Assembly (NCBI RefSeq): GCF_015999335.1 | Contig: NZ_JAEACP010000029.1 | Location: 1 to 48,996, forward strand | Length of the DNA: 48,996 nucleotides | Direction: 5' to 3' | Origin: Tabrizicola soli | Lineage (GTDB): Bacteria; Pseudomonadota; Alphaproteobacteria; Rhodobacterales; Rhodobacteraceae | In this document: piece by piece, positions 1 to 7,656 of the stretch | How the letters are laid out: each line of letters opens with the position of its first letter | Position numbering within the stretch: position 1 is the first letter of the stretch | Program-made: the position numbers and the translations under genes | The notes under the pieces: model-generated | Told to the model about the DNA's origin: nothing | Databases searched by the model: none | Seen by the model: only the letters and a program-made list of their open reading frames with translations

Positions 1-119
1 GCTGGGCGACGGTGCCCGGAACAGATGCTCCGAACCGCGATATCGCGCAGGCCTGCCTCGCAGCCCTTGATGTTGACGCATTGCCGGAGCGCCCGGAAAG
101 CGCGGTCGATGAAGGATGA
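1..119 (+). CDS. 3' end of an unidentified protein
   Basis: An open frame (complete codons from base 3) runs into the window and stops with TGA at 117-119. The visible 38 residues end in an acidic tail (ERPESAVDEG). Its stop overlaps the ATG of the next gene in an ATGA, the coupling seen all through this window, which supports both genes being real. Too little is visible to name a family. The start lies outside the window. Confidence 0.45.
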   Translation, partial: WATVPGTDAPNRDIAQACLAALDVDALPERPESAVDEG

Positions 120-589
120 ACCGCGCCATGCCGATAGCTTCACCCGAGACCACCGAGCTCGAACGGCGTGTGCTGGCTCACGAACGGATCCTGCAAGCTC
201 TGATCGCCTACATGGCCCGTACCGAGCCGCGTTTCGTGGACCACCTTCGAGAACGCTTCGTCGAGCCGATGAGTATGGCCAGGCACGAACACGACCACCG
301 CGAAACCGACGACTACGCGGCAGAATTCATTCGCGCCGTGATGCTCCTCGGAGAAGCGCGGGTGCCAAAGGCGAAGGAGCCGGAAATGACCGACATGAAA
401 CCCGTGCCGCCGAAAAGCAGAGGAGCGCAGGATTCTTCGATGGACCGGCCGGCACAGCGCGGTGGGGTTCAGGTTCGCGAAAGAAACGGCATCTGGGAGG
501 TGCAGGTCGATGGCGGGTTTCGTGGCGACTACCACCAGAAGGAGCATGCCCTTGCGGCTGCGGCTTTGCACAAGTTGTCGCCCCGATGA
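116..589 (+). CDS. hypothetical protein, 157 aa
   Basis: The start ATG overlaps the preceding stop (ATGA, 116-119). The N-terminal part (residues about 10-55) looks helical and charged (TELERRVLAHERILQ). After a Pro/Lys-rich linker the last 35 residues resemble a small beta-alpha unit (VQVRERNGIWEVQVDGGF then an Ala-rich helix), loosely like DUF2188-type domains. That resemblance is weak and I do not assign a function. No signal peptide or membrane segment is seen. The longer ORF in another frame that covers it (from base 25) has low-complexity Arg-rich composition until base 790 and is probably not coding there. Confidence 0.55.
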   Translation: MNRAMPIASPETTELERRVLAHERILQALIAYMARTEPRFVDHLRERFVEPMSMARHEHDHRETDDYAAEFIRAVMLLGEARVPKAKEPEMTDMKPVPPKSRGAQDSSMDRPAQRGGVQVRERNGIWEVQVDGGFRGDYHQKEHALAAAALHKLSPR

Positions 590-624
590 CCAGCAGCACC
601 CACCCCACAGTCCCGACGGACTTC

Positions 625-672
625 TCGATCCAGGTGGCTGAGAACGAAGGCATGCCAACGAGACCGAATTCC
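625..672 (+). repeat. copy 1 of a 16-residue coding repeat (AENEGMPTRP)
   Basis: Read in frame 1, these bases give a peptide with core AENEGMPTRP. A second copy at 3205-3252 differs at only three of sixteen residues, and the DNA shares an exact AACGAAGGCATGCC core. Here the peptide lies upstream of the likely signal-peptide start at 790, in a frame that opens with an ATG at 586 overlapping the previous stop. It may be the remains of a small gene or a short recombined segment. Confidence 0.5.
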
Positions 673-789
673 AGAGCCTCCCCGCTAGCGCCCGCGCCCA
701 CTCGACGGCTGACCGGAACGCTCACGCTTGGGCTATCGAGGACTCGCGCGGCAACCAACGGGCTCTGGTCCGCCAAGGAACAAGCTGCG

Positions 790-1572
790 ATGAGACATCC
801 CTTGGCGAGGCTGATCGCGCGGACGGCAGCCATAGCCGGTGTGATCGCCTCTTTCGCCTTTCCCGTGCTTGCGCAGGATGGAACCGGCCCAATGCCGGAG
901 AACGCCCAGCCGCGCAGCTATGGCGGCGGATGGGTCTGCGATCTCGGTTACCGGGTAGAGGGCGCCGAATGCCTGCCTCTCGACATCCCCGAGCATGCCT
1001 ATCCAACCGGGCGCTCCTACGGGACGGGGTGGGAGTGCAACCGAGGGTACGAGGAGGTGGACGGGACGTCCTGCAATCCCATCCCGGTGCCCGCCAATGC
1101 CTTCCTCCGGTCTTCCGGTTACGATTGGGAATGCGAACGCGGGTTCCGGCAGGAGGACGAGGCATGCGTGCCCATTGTTCTGCCCGAGCGTGCCTACCTG
1201 ACGGACGATGCCTCGGGGAGGGGATGGACCTGTGATCGTGGCTTTGAGGCCGCCGCGGGGACATGTTTGCCGATTGCCGTGCCAGAGAACGCGTATCTGA
1301 CCAACGCAGACTACGGCGCCGCCTGGGCTTGTGAGAGAGGCTTCGTCAGAATCGACGACCGATGCGACGCCGTTGTCGTGCCATCGAATGCTTATCTGGA
1401 CGAGGCATCCTATGGACCGGGCTGGAGCTGCGAGCGCGGATACGAGGTGCTGAATGGCGCCTGCGTCGCCATCGATCTGCCAGAGAACGCCTATCTCGAC
1501 CGATCCGGCAACCGGTGGAGCTGCAATCGAGGTTTCCAGCTTTCGGACGGGGCGTGCGTCCTTGGAAGATGA
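790..1572 (+). CDS. secreted protein with seven Trp/Cys repeats
   Basis: The chosen ATG at 790 gives a classic signal peptide (basic start MRHPLARLIAR, hydrophobic core, AQ cleavage region near residue 29), with AAGGAA nine bases upstream. The mature protein is seven tandem units of about 30-34 residues with the pattern P-E-N-A-Y-L, then Y-G-x-G-W-x-C-x-R-G-[FY], then G-x-C-x-x-I. Each unit has two Cys, so a disulfide per unit in the periplasm or outside is likely. I do not recognise the family. The frame stays open upstream to an ATG at 586 that overlaps the preceding stop, so a 328-aa form cannot be excluded, but it would bury the signal peptide. It precedes a transglutaminase-like gene by 13 bases. 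Confidence 0.7.
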   Translation: MRHPLARLIARTAAIAGVIASFAFPVLAQDGTGPMPENAQPRSYGGGWVCDLGYRVEGAECLPLDIPEHAYPTGRSYGTGWECNRGYEEVDGTSCNPIPVPANAFLRSSGYDWECERGFRQEDEACVPIVLPERAYLTDDASGRGWTCDRGFEAAAGTCLPIAVPENAYLTNADYGAAWACERGFVRIDDRCDAVVVPSNAYLDEASYGPGWSCERGYEVLNGACVAIDLPENAYLDRSGNRWSCNRGFQLSDGACVLGR

Positions 1573-1585
1573 GGGTGACAGAACG

Positions 1586-2413
1586 ATGCGCAGCCGCGTG
1601 TCCGGCATGCGCGTCAGCATAGGGTGTCGTCTCCGATACAGCTTCCCTCAACCGACGCCTCTGATTGCGCTTCTGAACGTGCACTACTCGCGGTTCGGCG
1701 ATCTGGAGCGTGCCGATTATCTCGTGACCTCGCCGAGCGTGCCCCTCGAAAGCTACCGGGATGGCTTCGGCAACTGGTGCACGCGCGTCCTGGCTCCGGC
1801 GGGCGACTTCTGCCTGTCGACGGATGGCGTCTTCCGCGACACGGGCCTGCCTGATCCCTCCATGCCCGGCGCGCGGCAGCACGAGGTTCAGGATCTTCCT
1901 TTCGAGACGCTCGTGTTTCTGCAGGGCAGCCGGTATTGCGACACCGACCTTCTGTCGGAGGAGGCGTGGCGCCTATTCGAGACCACGGACGCCGGATGGT
2001 CACGCGTCCAGGCGATCTGCGATTTCGTGCATGGACATGTCCGCTTCGACTATATGCAGGCGAAGGCGACGCGCACCGCATCGCAGACCCTCGCCGAGCG
2101 ACAGGGTGTCTGCCGCGACTTTGCCCATCTCGCCATCGCGCGGTGTCGTTGCATGAACATTCCGGCCCGCTACTGCACCGGATATCTGAGCGACATCGGT
2201 GAACCTCTGCCTCATCCGCCAGGGGATTTTGCTGCCTGGATGGAGGTATTCCTTGCTGGAGAATGGCACATGTTCGACCCGCGGAACAACAAGCCGAGGT
2301 TTGCGAGAATCCTGATCGCGCGCGGTCGCGATGCTGCTGATGTTCCTCTGACTCAGACCTTCGGCCAGAACACTTTGATGGAATTCAAGGTCTGGACGGA
2401 TGAATTGGCCTGA
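1586..2413 (+). CDS. transglutaminase-like cysteine protease family protein
   Basis: 275 aa, with the N-terminal beta-rich domain (residues 10-120) and transglutaminase core of the bacterial COG1305 type. The nucleophile is Cys176 in GVCRDFAH, and Asp231 lies in MFDPRNN. Where the core usually has His-Ala-Trp, this protein reads DFAAWMEVF (215-222), so the expected histidine is Ala. Relatives with a non-His residue there exist as far as I recall, so activity is uncertain. The tail (IARGRDAADVPLTQTFG) is typical of this subfamily. Start at 1586 was taken for GAGGG upstream; an ATG at 1607 is an alternative and starts closer to the conserved domain. A second family member follows at 3552. Confidence 0.8.
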   Translation: MRSRVSGMRVSIGCRLRYSFPQPTPLIALLNVHYSRFGDLERADYLVTSPSVPLESYRDGFGNWCTRVLAPAGDFCLSTDGVFRDTGLPDPSMPGARQHEVQDLPFETLVFLQGSRYCDTDLLSEEAWRLFETTDAGWSRVQAICDFVHGHVRFDYMQAKATRTASQTLAERQGVCRDFAHLAIARCRCMNIPARYCTGYLSDIGEPLPHPPGDFAAWMEVFLAGEWHMFDPRNNKPRFARILIARGRDAADVPLTQTFGQNTLMEFKVWTDELA

Positions 2414-2545
2414 CTGACCTTGGGTTTCTTTTCTGCGCGGCATCGGAATTCGGGTTGTTAGCCCCAATATATGTACTGCTGATGCCAGTTATCCTGGTCC
2501 GTGTTGGATGAGGAGTTGGCGTCGGCCAATCAAAGGATCGATGAA

Positions 2546-2683
2546 ATGTCCACCAAGAATCTGGCCGGCAGCGCTGCGGCCGTGTTGAAGCGGAAGCCGA
2601 CGAATACATCGGCGCCCCCTGCCAATGTGAGTAAGTCCAATGCCGCCGCCACGAAAGTGCATGCGAAGCCCAAGACATCTTGA
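2546..2683 (+). CDS. possible small basic protein, 45 aa
   Basis: A short frame with AGGA nine bases before ATG 2546 (a GTG at 2501 would extend it to 60 aa). The product is rich in Lys, Ala, Ser, Thr and Pro with no hydrophobic segment. It is the only coding candidate between 2414 and 2754. No family is recognised and the call rests only on the ribosome site and frame. Confidence 0.3.
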   Translation: MSTKNLAGSAAAVLKRKPTNTSAPPANVSKSNAAATKVHAKPKTS

Positions 2684-2754
2684 GACGTGCACGGGTTACG
2701 CGCCCCAATCCCCAAAAAGGGCGCGCATGGCCGGCAGAAACACTGGGAAGGATC

Positions 2755-3294
2755 ATGCAAATGGAAGATCTGACGAGCAAGACCGTTGCGATTTTTTCCC
2801 GTCCGTTCACCGTTCCTGGCTTTGCCGAGACTCTTCCGGCCGGAGAATACGAGATCGAAACGGAGTTGGTTTCGCCCCCGGATCAACGGGATCCCGCGGC
2901 ATGGATGGCCGCGGTCCAGGTTAAGCTTCATCCCAGGGCATCGCATCCCGGACTTGCGCGGACTCTGACCGTTTCCCTTGCCGACCTCGACCAAGCACGC
3001 GCCAGAGACAAGCTCACGGGCAGGGCCTTGTCCAACTTATTCCTTGAAGAAATGCTGTCTGACCCGATGGTACAGCTCGTGATGATAGCCGACGGCGTCT
3101 CCGAGGCGCACCTGCGACATCTCTATTCCGGGTCTGGGACATCCGATCCGAACCTGGCTGCGCCGCTTTCGAAGACGACCGCCCGAGGAGCGCGGGACGA
3201 AGAGTCGATCCGGGCCGCCGAAAACGAAGGCATGCCTACGCGACCGGACTCGCCGCCGCCCTTGCGCACCCATCTGGCTGCGGGAAAAACGTGA
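2755..3294 (+). CDS. hypothetical protein, 179 aa
   Basis: ATG at 2755 follows a good GGGAAGG ribosome site. Residues about 8-60 (VAIFSRPFTVPGFAETLPAG) look like a small beta domain, followed by a mixed region. The C-terminus carries the AENEGMPTRP peptide also found at 625-672. The stop overlaps the ATG of the zinc-ribbon gene by one base (TGATG). No signal peptide. Function unknown; co-transcription with the next gene is likely. Confidence 0.6.
   Translation: MQMEDLTSKTVAIFSRPFTVPGFAETLPAGEYEIETELVSPPDQRDPAAWMAAVQVKLHPRASHPGLARTLTVSLADLDQARARDKLTGRALSNLFLEEMLSDPMVQLVMIADGVSEAHLRHLYSGSGTSDPNLAAPLSKTTARGARDEESIRAAENEGMPTRPDSPPPLRTHLAAGKT
3205..3252 (+). repeat. copy 2 of the AENEGMPTRP coding repeat
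   Basis: Within the 3' end of the 2755-3294 gene. Thirteen of sixteen residues match the copy at 625-672, whereas the flanking sequences do not match. On the other strand both copies read GMPSFSA, so the direction of selection is not certain. Confidence 0.6.
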
Positions 3295-3503
3295 TGGCCG
3301 ACGAGGCCATCTCCAAGGGTGAGGTACCGGACATCGCGACCCCAAGGGCCGTGGGTGATGTTCCGCAAGAACGCCGATGCCTGCGATGCGAAACCTCGTT
3401 CTGGAGCAAAGGCTTCGGAGAACGGATTTGCCGACGCTGCAAGGGGTTGAATGCTTGGCGGAACGCCGCGCCCGTCAGCGCGGGCGCATCTCGCCGCCGC
3501 TGA
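3294..3503 (+). CDS. small zinc-ribbon protein, 69 aa
   Basis: Two Cys pairs, Cys29-x2-Cys32 and Cys46-x2-Cys49, 13 residues apart (CLRC and CRRC), form a likely zinc ribbon. The ends are basic (GASRRR), which fits nucleic-acid binding. Start ATG 3294 overlaps the previous stop in TGATG. It sits 48 bases before the second transglutaminase gene. Function inferred from the motif only. Confidence 0.65.
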   Translation: MADEAISKGEVPDIATPRAVGDVPQERRCLRCETSFWSKGFGERICRRCKGLNAWRNAAPVSAGASRRR

Positions 3504-3551
3504 TCCCCGCAGCCGCGCGCCGTCTTCCTCAATCCTAACTGGAACATCATT

Positions 3552-4475
3552 TTGGCCTGCCTCGAGATCGTTCACACCACGACCTACAGATACCGTCAAA
3601 AGGTCCCTCTTGGGCCCCATCGGTTGATGCTACGTCCCCGAGAAAGCAGGGAGCTGCGACTACTTGCACATGCCCTCTCCCTTTCTCCGACGGCGACGGT
3701 GACCTGGGCGCATGACGTGGCCGGCAACGCTGTCGCCACCGCCATCTTTGACGGCGTGACGGATCATCTGGTGATCGAGAGCCGTGCCACAGTGGATCTC
3801 ACCGCGCCTGCATGGCCGATCTTTGCCATCGCCGCCTCGGCCGCGCAGTACCCCTTTGTCTACGCCGACGACGAATGGACGGATCTGGGCGCGCTGACTG
3901 TTCCACAATATCCCGACCCGGACGGCCGGCTTTCCCTATGGGTCGAGGGCTTTATCATGGCGCGCCCGACCGACACGCTGTCCTTGCTGAAGGACATCAG
4001 CAATGGTGTGTTCACCCAGATTTCCTACCAGAGCCGTGACACTGAAGGCACCCAGTCACCGATCGAGACGCTCGACCGGCGATGGGGCTCGTGCCGTGAT
4101 CTTGCGGTCCTGCTTGCCGAAGCCGCGCGCACGCTTGGACTCGGTTCCCGCATCGTATCCGGCTATCTGTCAGATGCGGAAGAAAGCCTCCTTGGGTCTG
4201 CGGGTCCCGGGTCCACCCATGCCTGGGTCGAGATATTTGTACCCGGTGCCGGATGGATTGCCTTCGATCCCACGAACCGAAGCTTCGGGTCCCGGAACCT
4301 GATACCACTCGCCGTGTCCAGAAACATCGCACAGGTGACCCCGGTGGCAGGCAACTTTGTCGGAACGAACGTCGATTTGCTCTCGATGGAGGTACTCGTA
4401 AAAGTAGAGAGTGCTTCGGCACAAGACAACTCGCTACTGGCCCCAATAGGCGGGGCGGACATCGCGCTTGTCTAA
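3552..4475 (+). CDS. transglutaminase-like domain protein
   Basis: 307 aa starting at TTG 3552 (no ATG fits the conserved N-terminus, VHTTTYRY). It has the N-terminal beta domain (residues 5-85) and a complete catalytic triad: Cys181 in GSCRDLA, His223 in STHAWVEIF and Asp239 in FDPTN. This is the standard COG1305 cytoplasmic transglutaminase/protease-like arrangement; the substrate is unknown. Together with the gene at 1586 it forms a pair of related enzymes, the second with an intact triad. Confidence 0.85.
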   Translation: MACLEIVHTTTYRYRQKVPLGPHRLMLRPRESRELRLLAHALSLSPTATVTWAHDVAGNAVATAIFDGVTDHLVIESRATVDLTAPAWPIFAIAASAAQYPFVYADDEWTDLGALTVPQYPDPDGRLSLWVEGFIMARPTDTLSLLKDISNGVFTQISYQSRDTEGTQSPIETLDRRWGSCRDLAVLLAEAARTLGLGSRIVSGYLSDAEESLLGSAGPGSTHAWVEIFVPGAGWIAFDPTNRSFGSRNLIPLAVSRNIAQVTPVAGNFVGTNVDLLSMEVLVKVESASAQDNSLLAPIGGADIALV

Positions 4476-4868
4476 TGGCGTTTCGGTGGGACTGGCTTGC
4501 GCCTGCTGGTTTAAACCTAGCAATAATAATGCTTTAATGACCGGAGAAGGTTGGACCTCAGGCCCATCCGCTCCGCCATTTGCCCTTGTAAAAGCGTTCT
4601 CCCCCTCAGGCTGCGACCGGATTTTTCCGTTGTTTTCGGGGGTTATGCGGGCGGGGCTGAGAACCGGCCTCGGTGCCAGGAGGCCTGAAAGCGTTCTCTC
4701 GGGGCCGATATTCTCCGGACCTCTTAACCGCGGCCGTTTCGGTGAACAGCCCACAATGCATTGATATAGTAACAAAAAAGCGGTCACGCGCAGCCTTCAC
4801 CGTTCGAAATGGCGTTCGGCTGGAGGACGCCACTGACATCGAACGCAGCACCCCCCGAAGGGGGCATT
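4476..4868. other. 393-bp intergenic junction
   Basis: No convincing gene. It holds a 10-bp palindrome GGTTTAAACC (4508-4517), two direct copies of AAAGCGTTCTC about 96 bp apart (about 4592 and 4688), A/T-rich patches, and a hairpin of five C and five G around GAA (4852-4864) just past the stop of the minus-strand DUF3037 gene. The hairpin lacks a T run, so it is not a clear intrinsic terminator. This junction separates plus-strand cluster genes from the minus-strand restriction operon and is a candidate island edge. Confidence 0.5.
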
Positions 4869-5723
4869 CTATTGAGCGCGCCCTTCGTGATGCCGCACTT
4901 CGTCCTCGATGCGGTTCACGAAGTCATCGATCTGGTCTTCATCAAACACGTCATTGTCGAATGGCACTTGCCGGAGAATCTCGACCGCATTCCGGTACGC
5001 CGGCACCAACGACGCGCTCTGCGGACGCCCTACTATGAAATGCACCTGCACGTCGTCGGTCGCGCCGACCTTGACTGCCGACAGGTGGCCCAGCCAGCGG
5101 CGCGCCTTGTCCTTGATATTGTCGGCGTCAGCGAGATCGAAGGACAGTGGCTCATAGACGTGCCAGCGCCCGTTCTTCCATGCATGCCGGAACTCGACGG
5201 CATCCGTGCTGCCCTGAACGCGTTTGGGTTCGAGCTCGATCGTGACGCCCTGCTCCTTCAGCTTCGCCTCCACCGGGCGCCACACGTCTTCGTCGGACCT
5301 GCGACGCAGCGAAGGCCGGTCATAGCGCGCGACAAGGCGCTGATAGAGCTGGTCGAAGGTCTTCTGCGGGTCGGCCGTCAGACCGGCGCCGATGGGCGAC
5401 CACTGCAACGAACTGTCGTCGAGCGGGAGAGCGATGCGCGCATAATCTCCCGCGGTCTTGTCGCCCTTGAACAGACCTTCGGACTTCAGGCCGCGCTCGA
5501 CCCCCCTCATTCCGCGCTCGATGGCCTCGATGGCCCGCTTGTAGGAATCGCTGTCGAGATCGGGGAAGACATTCTTGATGCGCCCGAAGGTCTTGCGGGC
5601 CTTCGTCAGGATCAACGGTCGGCCGGGAACGACCATGACCAAACCAACATTCACGAATTCCCCGGTCAGGACATCGTGGATGTAGCGCAGAACGACGTAG
5701 CTGTATGGCTCCTTCGTGCTCAT
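4869..5723 (-). CDS. DUF3037 domain-containing protein
   Basis: 284 aa. The N-terminus (YSYVVLRYIHDVLTGEFVNVG) is the hallmark of DUF3037. Start ATG (5723) overlaps the stop of the HipA-like gene in ATGA; the longer upstream frame is Arg-rich and unlikely. DUF3037 genes are known neighbours of HipA-like kinases, so the two proteins probably act together, possibly as kinase and partner or antitoxin-like protein. The molecular role is not known. It is the last gene of the hsdR-hsdM-hsdS-hipA-like operon. Confidence 0.8.
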   Translation of the reverse strand: MSTKEPYSYVVLRYIHDVLTGEFVNVGLVMVVPGRPLILTKARKTFGRIKNVFPDLDSDSYKRAIEAIERGMRGVERGLKSEGLFKGDKTAGDYARIALPLDDSSLQWSPIGAGLTADPQKTFDQLYQRLVARYDRPSLRRRSDEDVWRPVEAKLKEQGVTIELEPKRVQGSTDAVEFRHAWKNGRWHVYEPLSFDLADADNIKDKARRWLGHLSAVKVGATDDVQVHFIVGRPQSASLVPAYRNAVEILRQVPFDNDVFDEDQIDDFVNRIEDEVRHHEGRAQ

Positions 5724-6508
5724 GACAGTATCCTCCCAAGTTCCGCGATGCATGCGTCGATGTTGTCCCGGGCGCCAGCGATCAACTTCAACGCAGCATC
5801 TATGTCGTCGCGGGCGGCGGCCCACTCCGGCGGGATCACCCCTTCATACTCCCTCAGGCGCGCGTCCGACAAGGCGGCCCAGCGAGATTTGATCGGCCCG
5901 AAGTCGATCGGCGCGCCTTTCAGCTCATGCACGAAAATATGCCTGCCGGGTGCTGCCAGATCGTTCATGCCACCGAGAATCCATGGCGCCCGCCACAACA
6001 GGATCAGCCGGTGGGCGAAGGCAAGCTCATGGTCGATGATCCGTAGATCGTCGCCGCGGACAAGACAGTTCGGGTTCTCCGCCCGCCGGTCCGGGTTCTG
6101 GATGATCGCATCGAACAGCAGGACGCTGGATGCCACAGGCCGCATCGCGTCCGACAGGCGCTGGCCGGTGGTCCAGGCCGAGAACCCCGGCGTGCGGGTC
6201 GAGCCGAAAGCGACGGGGCAACTGCGGCGCAGCTTGTCGGCGACCTGCGCGTCGGTCACGGCGGGGATGATCTCGGGCGGGATTTCGACCAGCCAGGGTC
6301 TGGGCACCGGCAGTCCCAGATCGGCGGCCAGGCAGGCGGCGATGGCCTCGCGCGCAAGGTTCACCACATTCTGGTCGCAACCCGCCGAGAGCTTGACGAA
6401 AACCTCGATCTCCTCCTCGCCGTCTGCTTCGCAGGCCGACAGGATCGGGCCCGTACGGCCCTGAATGGCAACCCTGTCGATCCGGGTCAGGACGGCGCGA
6501 GGGATCAT
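5720..6508 (-). CDS. HipA-like kinase family protein
   Basis: 262 aa, shorter than true HipA (about 440), matching the compact HipA_2 type. Kinase-like features are visible: Lys39 in VFVKL, a catalytic-loop-like NPDRRAEN (Asp140, Asn145) and a metal-binding-like IIDHELAF (Asp159). HipA proteins phosphorylate host targets and can arrest growth; the target here is unknown. Start ATG overlaps the hsdS stop (ATGA 6505-6508) and its own stop overlaps the DUF3037 start, so it is translationally coupled to a restriction system, an unusual arrangement. Confidence 0.8.
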   Translation of the reverse strand: MIPRAVLTRIDRVAIQGRTGPILSACEADGEEEIEVFVKLSAGCDQNVVNLAREAIAACLAADLGLPVPRPWLVEIPPEIIPAVTDAQVADKLRRSCPVAFGSTRTPGFSAWTTGQRLSDAMRPVASSVLLFDAIIQNPDRRAENPNCLVRGDDLRIIDHELAFAHRLILLWRAPWILGGMNDLAAPGRHIFVHELKGAPIDFGPIKSRWAALSDARLREYEGVIPPEWAAARDDIDAALKLIAGARDNIDACIAELGRILS

Positions 6509-7656
6509 GCCGCGGCAGCCTTTCCGTTGAAGATCTCGTGCAGCATGGCGGGGATCAGGGCTTCGACATCCTGCGCGGTACTGGCGCGGATGACGCGGGC
6601 TGCGCGGGCCTTCGCCTGGATGCGGTCGAACCAGTGCTGGCGGTCGATCAAGGGGACGGGCACTTGCAGAGCTTCGAGCTTCTTCAATCCCAGCGTTCGG
6701 TTCCGTCCTGCCCCGCCGGGGGATGCTTCACCCAGCTTCTGCAACCCTTCGGGCGTTGAAAAGTAGAACCGCAGGAACTCCACTATCGCCGTCTCGGGCG
6801 CGGGCACGCATGACAGGAAGCGGTGTGATCCAACGCGGCCCTCATCTTCCGGCTGCGCGACGGCGACAGCGCCCTCCCAAGCGAAGACGATGTTGAACAG
6901 GAGGTCGCCAGCGCAGATGCGGAACAGCTTCTTGTTGCCGACTTCTACCCCGGGCAGATCAGGTTTGTGAAACGTGCCTTTGCCGAACGAGCGGACGCCG
7001 AGTTCGGGATAGGTGCCGTCAAGGTCGATCTCGACCGGGCGGCGCACCAAGGGGGCGACTTCGGCCATGGAGCGCAGGGGGGCGCCGTCGATGGCGCGCT
7101 GGAAGGCTTTCAGCAGCAGGGCCTGGGTTTCGCGCTCGGCGGCGTCGATGGCGCGACGGCGTTCCTCCACCAGGGCCGCGACCCTGTCGAGCCGCTGGAC
7201 GATACGGCGCTGTTCGTCGAGGGACGGAAGCGGCACCGTCATCTTCAGGAATTTTGCTTCCTTCATGCGTACGCGGTTTGTCGAACCCTCGCTCGCTCGA
7301 CGGCACAGCTCAATGAACTCGGGCGTGCGTGAATACCACTCAAAGAAATGCGGCAGCACCGTTGAAGCGTCGATGTTGAAGCAGGGGAAATCGTTGCTGA
7401 CCAGCGCGCCGTCCAGTTCTTCGGGAACGATGCCAAAGGCGCCATGGCGAGCATCAATCCGTGAAATCAGAAACTGGCCAGCCTTGGCGGAGTACTGTCG
7501 AGCAGCGGCAATGGCCGTCCCTGGGACCTCGCCGCGAAGCGTGAGGCCCTTTCCCCACAGACGCGCGGTGATCTGCTTGTATTGCTCATTCGGTTTGACG
7601 GGGAGCCAGTCCTCTGACTTGGTCAGGAACCTGTCGATGGTAATCGTCCGCAACAT
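6505..7656 (-). CDS. hsdS: type I restriction-modification specificity subunit
   Basis: 383 aa with two target-recognition domains (roughly residues 1-150 and 190-345), each followed by the conserved helix start (VPLPSLDEQRRIV near 140-150, QVPVPLIDRQHWFDRI near 335). It sets the DNA sequence recognised by the HsdRMS complex. ATG at 7656 was chosen because it overlaps the hsdM stop (TGATG) and has GAGGAG nine bases upstream; GTG 7665 and TTG 7659 are weaker options. Its stop overlaps the HipA-like start. Confidence 0.9.
   Translation of the reverse strand: MLRTITIDRFLTKSEDWLPVKPNEQYKQITARLWGKGLTLRGEVPGTAIAAARQYSAKAGQFLISRIDARHGAFGIVPEELDGALVSNDFPCFNIDASTVLPHFFEWYSRTPEFIELCRRASEGSTNRVRMKEAKFLKMTVPLPSLDEQRRIVQRLDRVAALVEERRRAIDAAERETQALLLKAFQRAIDGAPLRSMAEVAPLVRRPVEIDLDGTYPELGVRSFGKGTFHKPDLPGVEVGNKKLFRICAGDLLFNIVFAWEGAVAVAQPEDEGRVGSHRFLSCVPAPETAIVEFLRFYFSTPEGLQKLGEASPGGAGRNRTLGLKKLEALQVPVPLIDRQHWFDRIQAKARAARVIRASTAQDVEALIPAMLHEIFNGKAAAA

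Noticed and set aside
4852-4864. C5-GAA-G5 hairpin as terminator of the restriction operon
   Set aside because: No T run follows on the minus strand, so only noted as a hairpin.
4809-6464. 551-aa plus-strand open frame
   Set aside because: Antisense of the DUF3037 and HipA-like genes, which carry clear family motifs.
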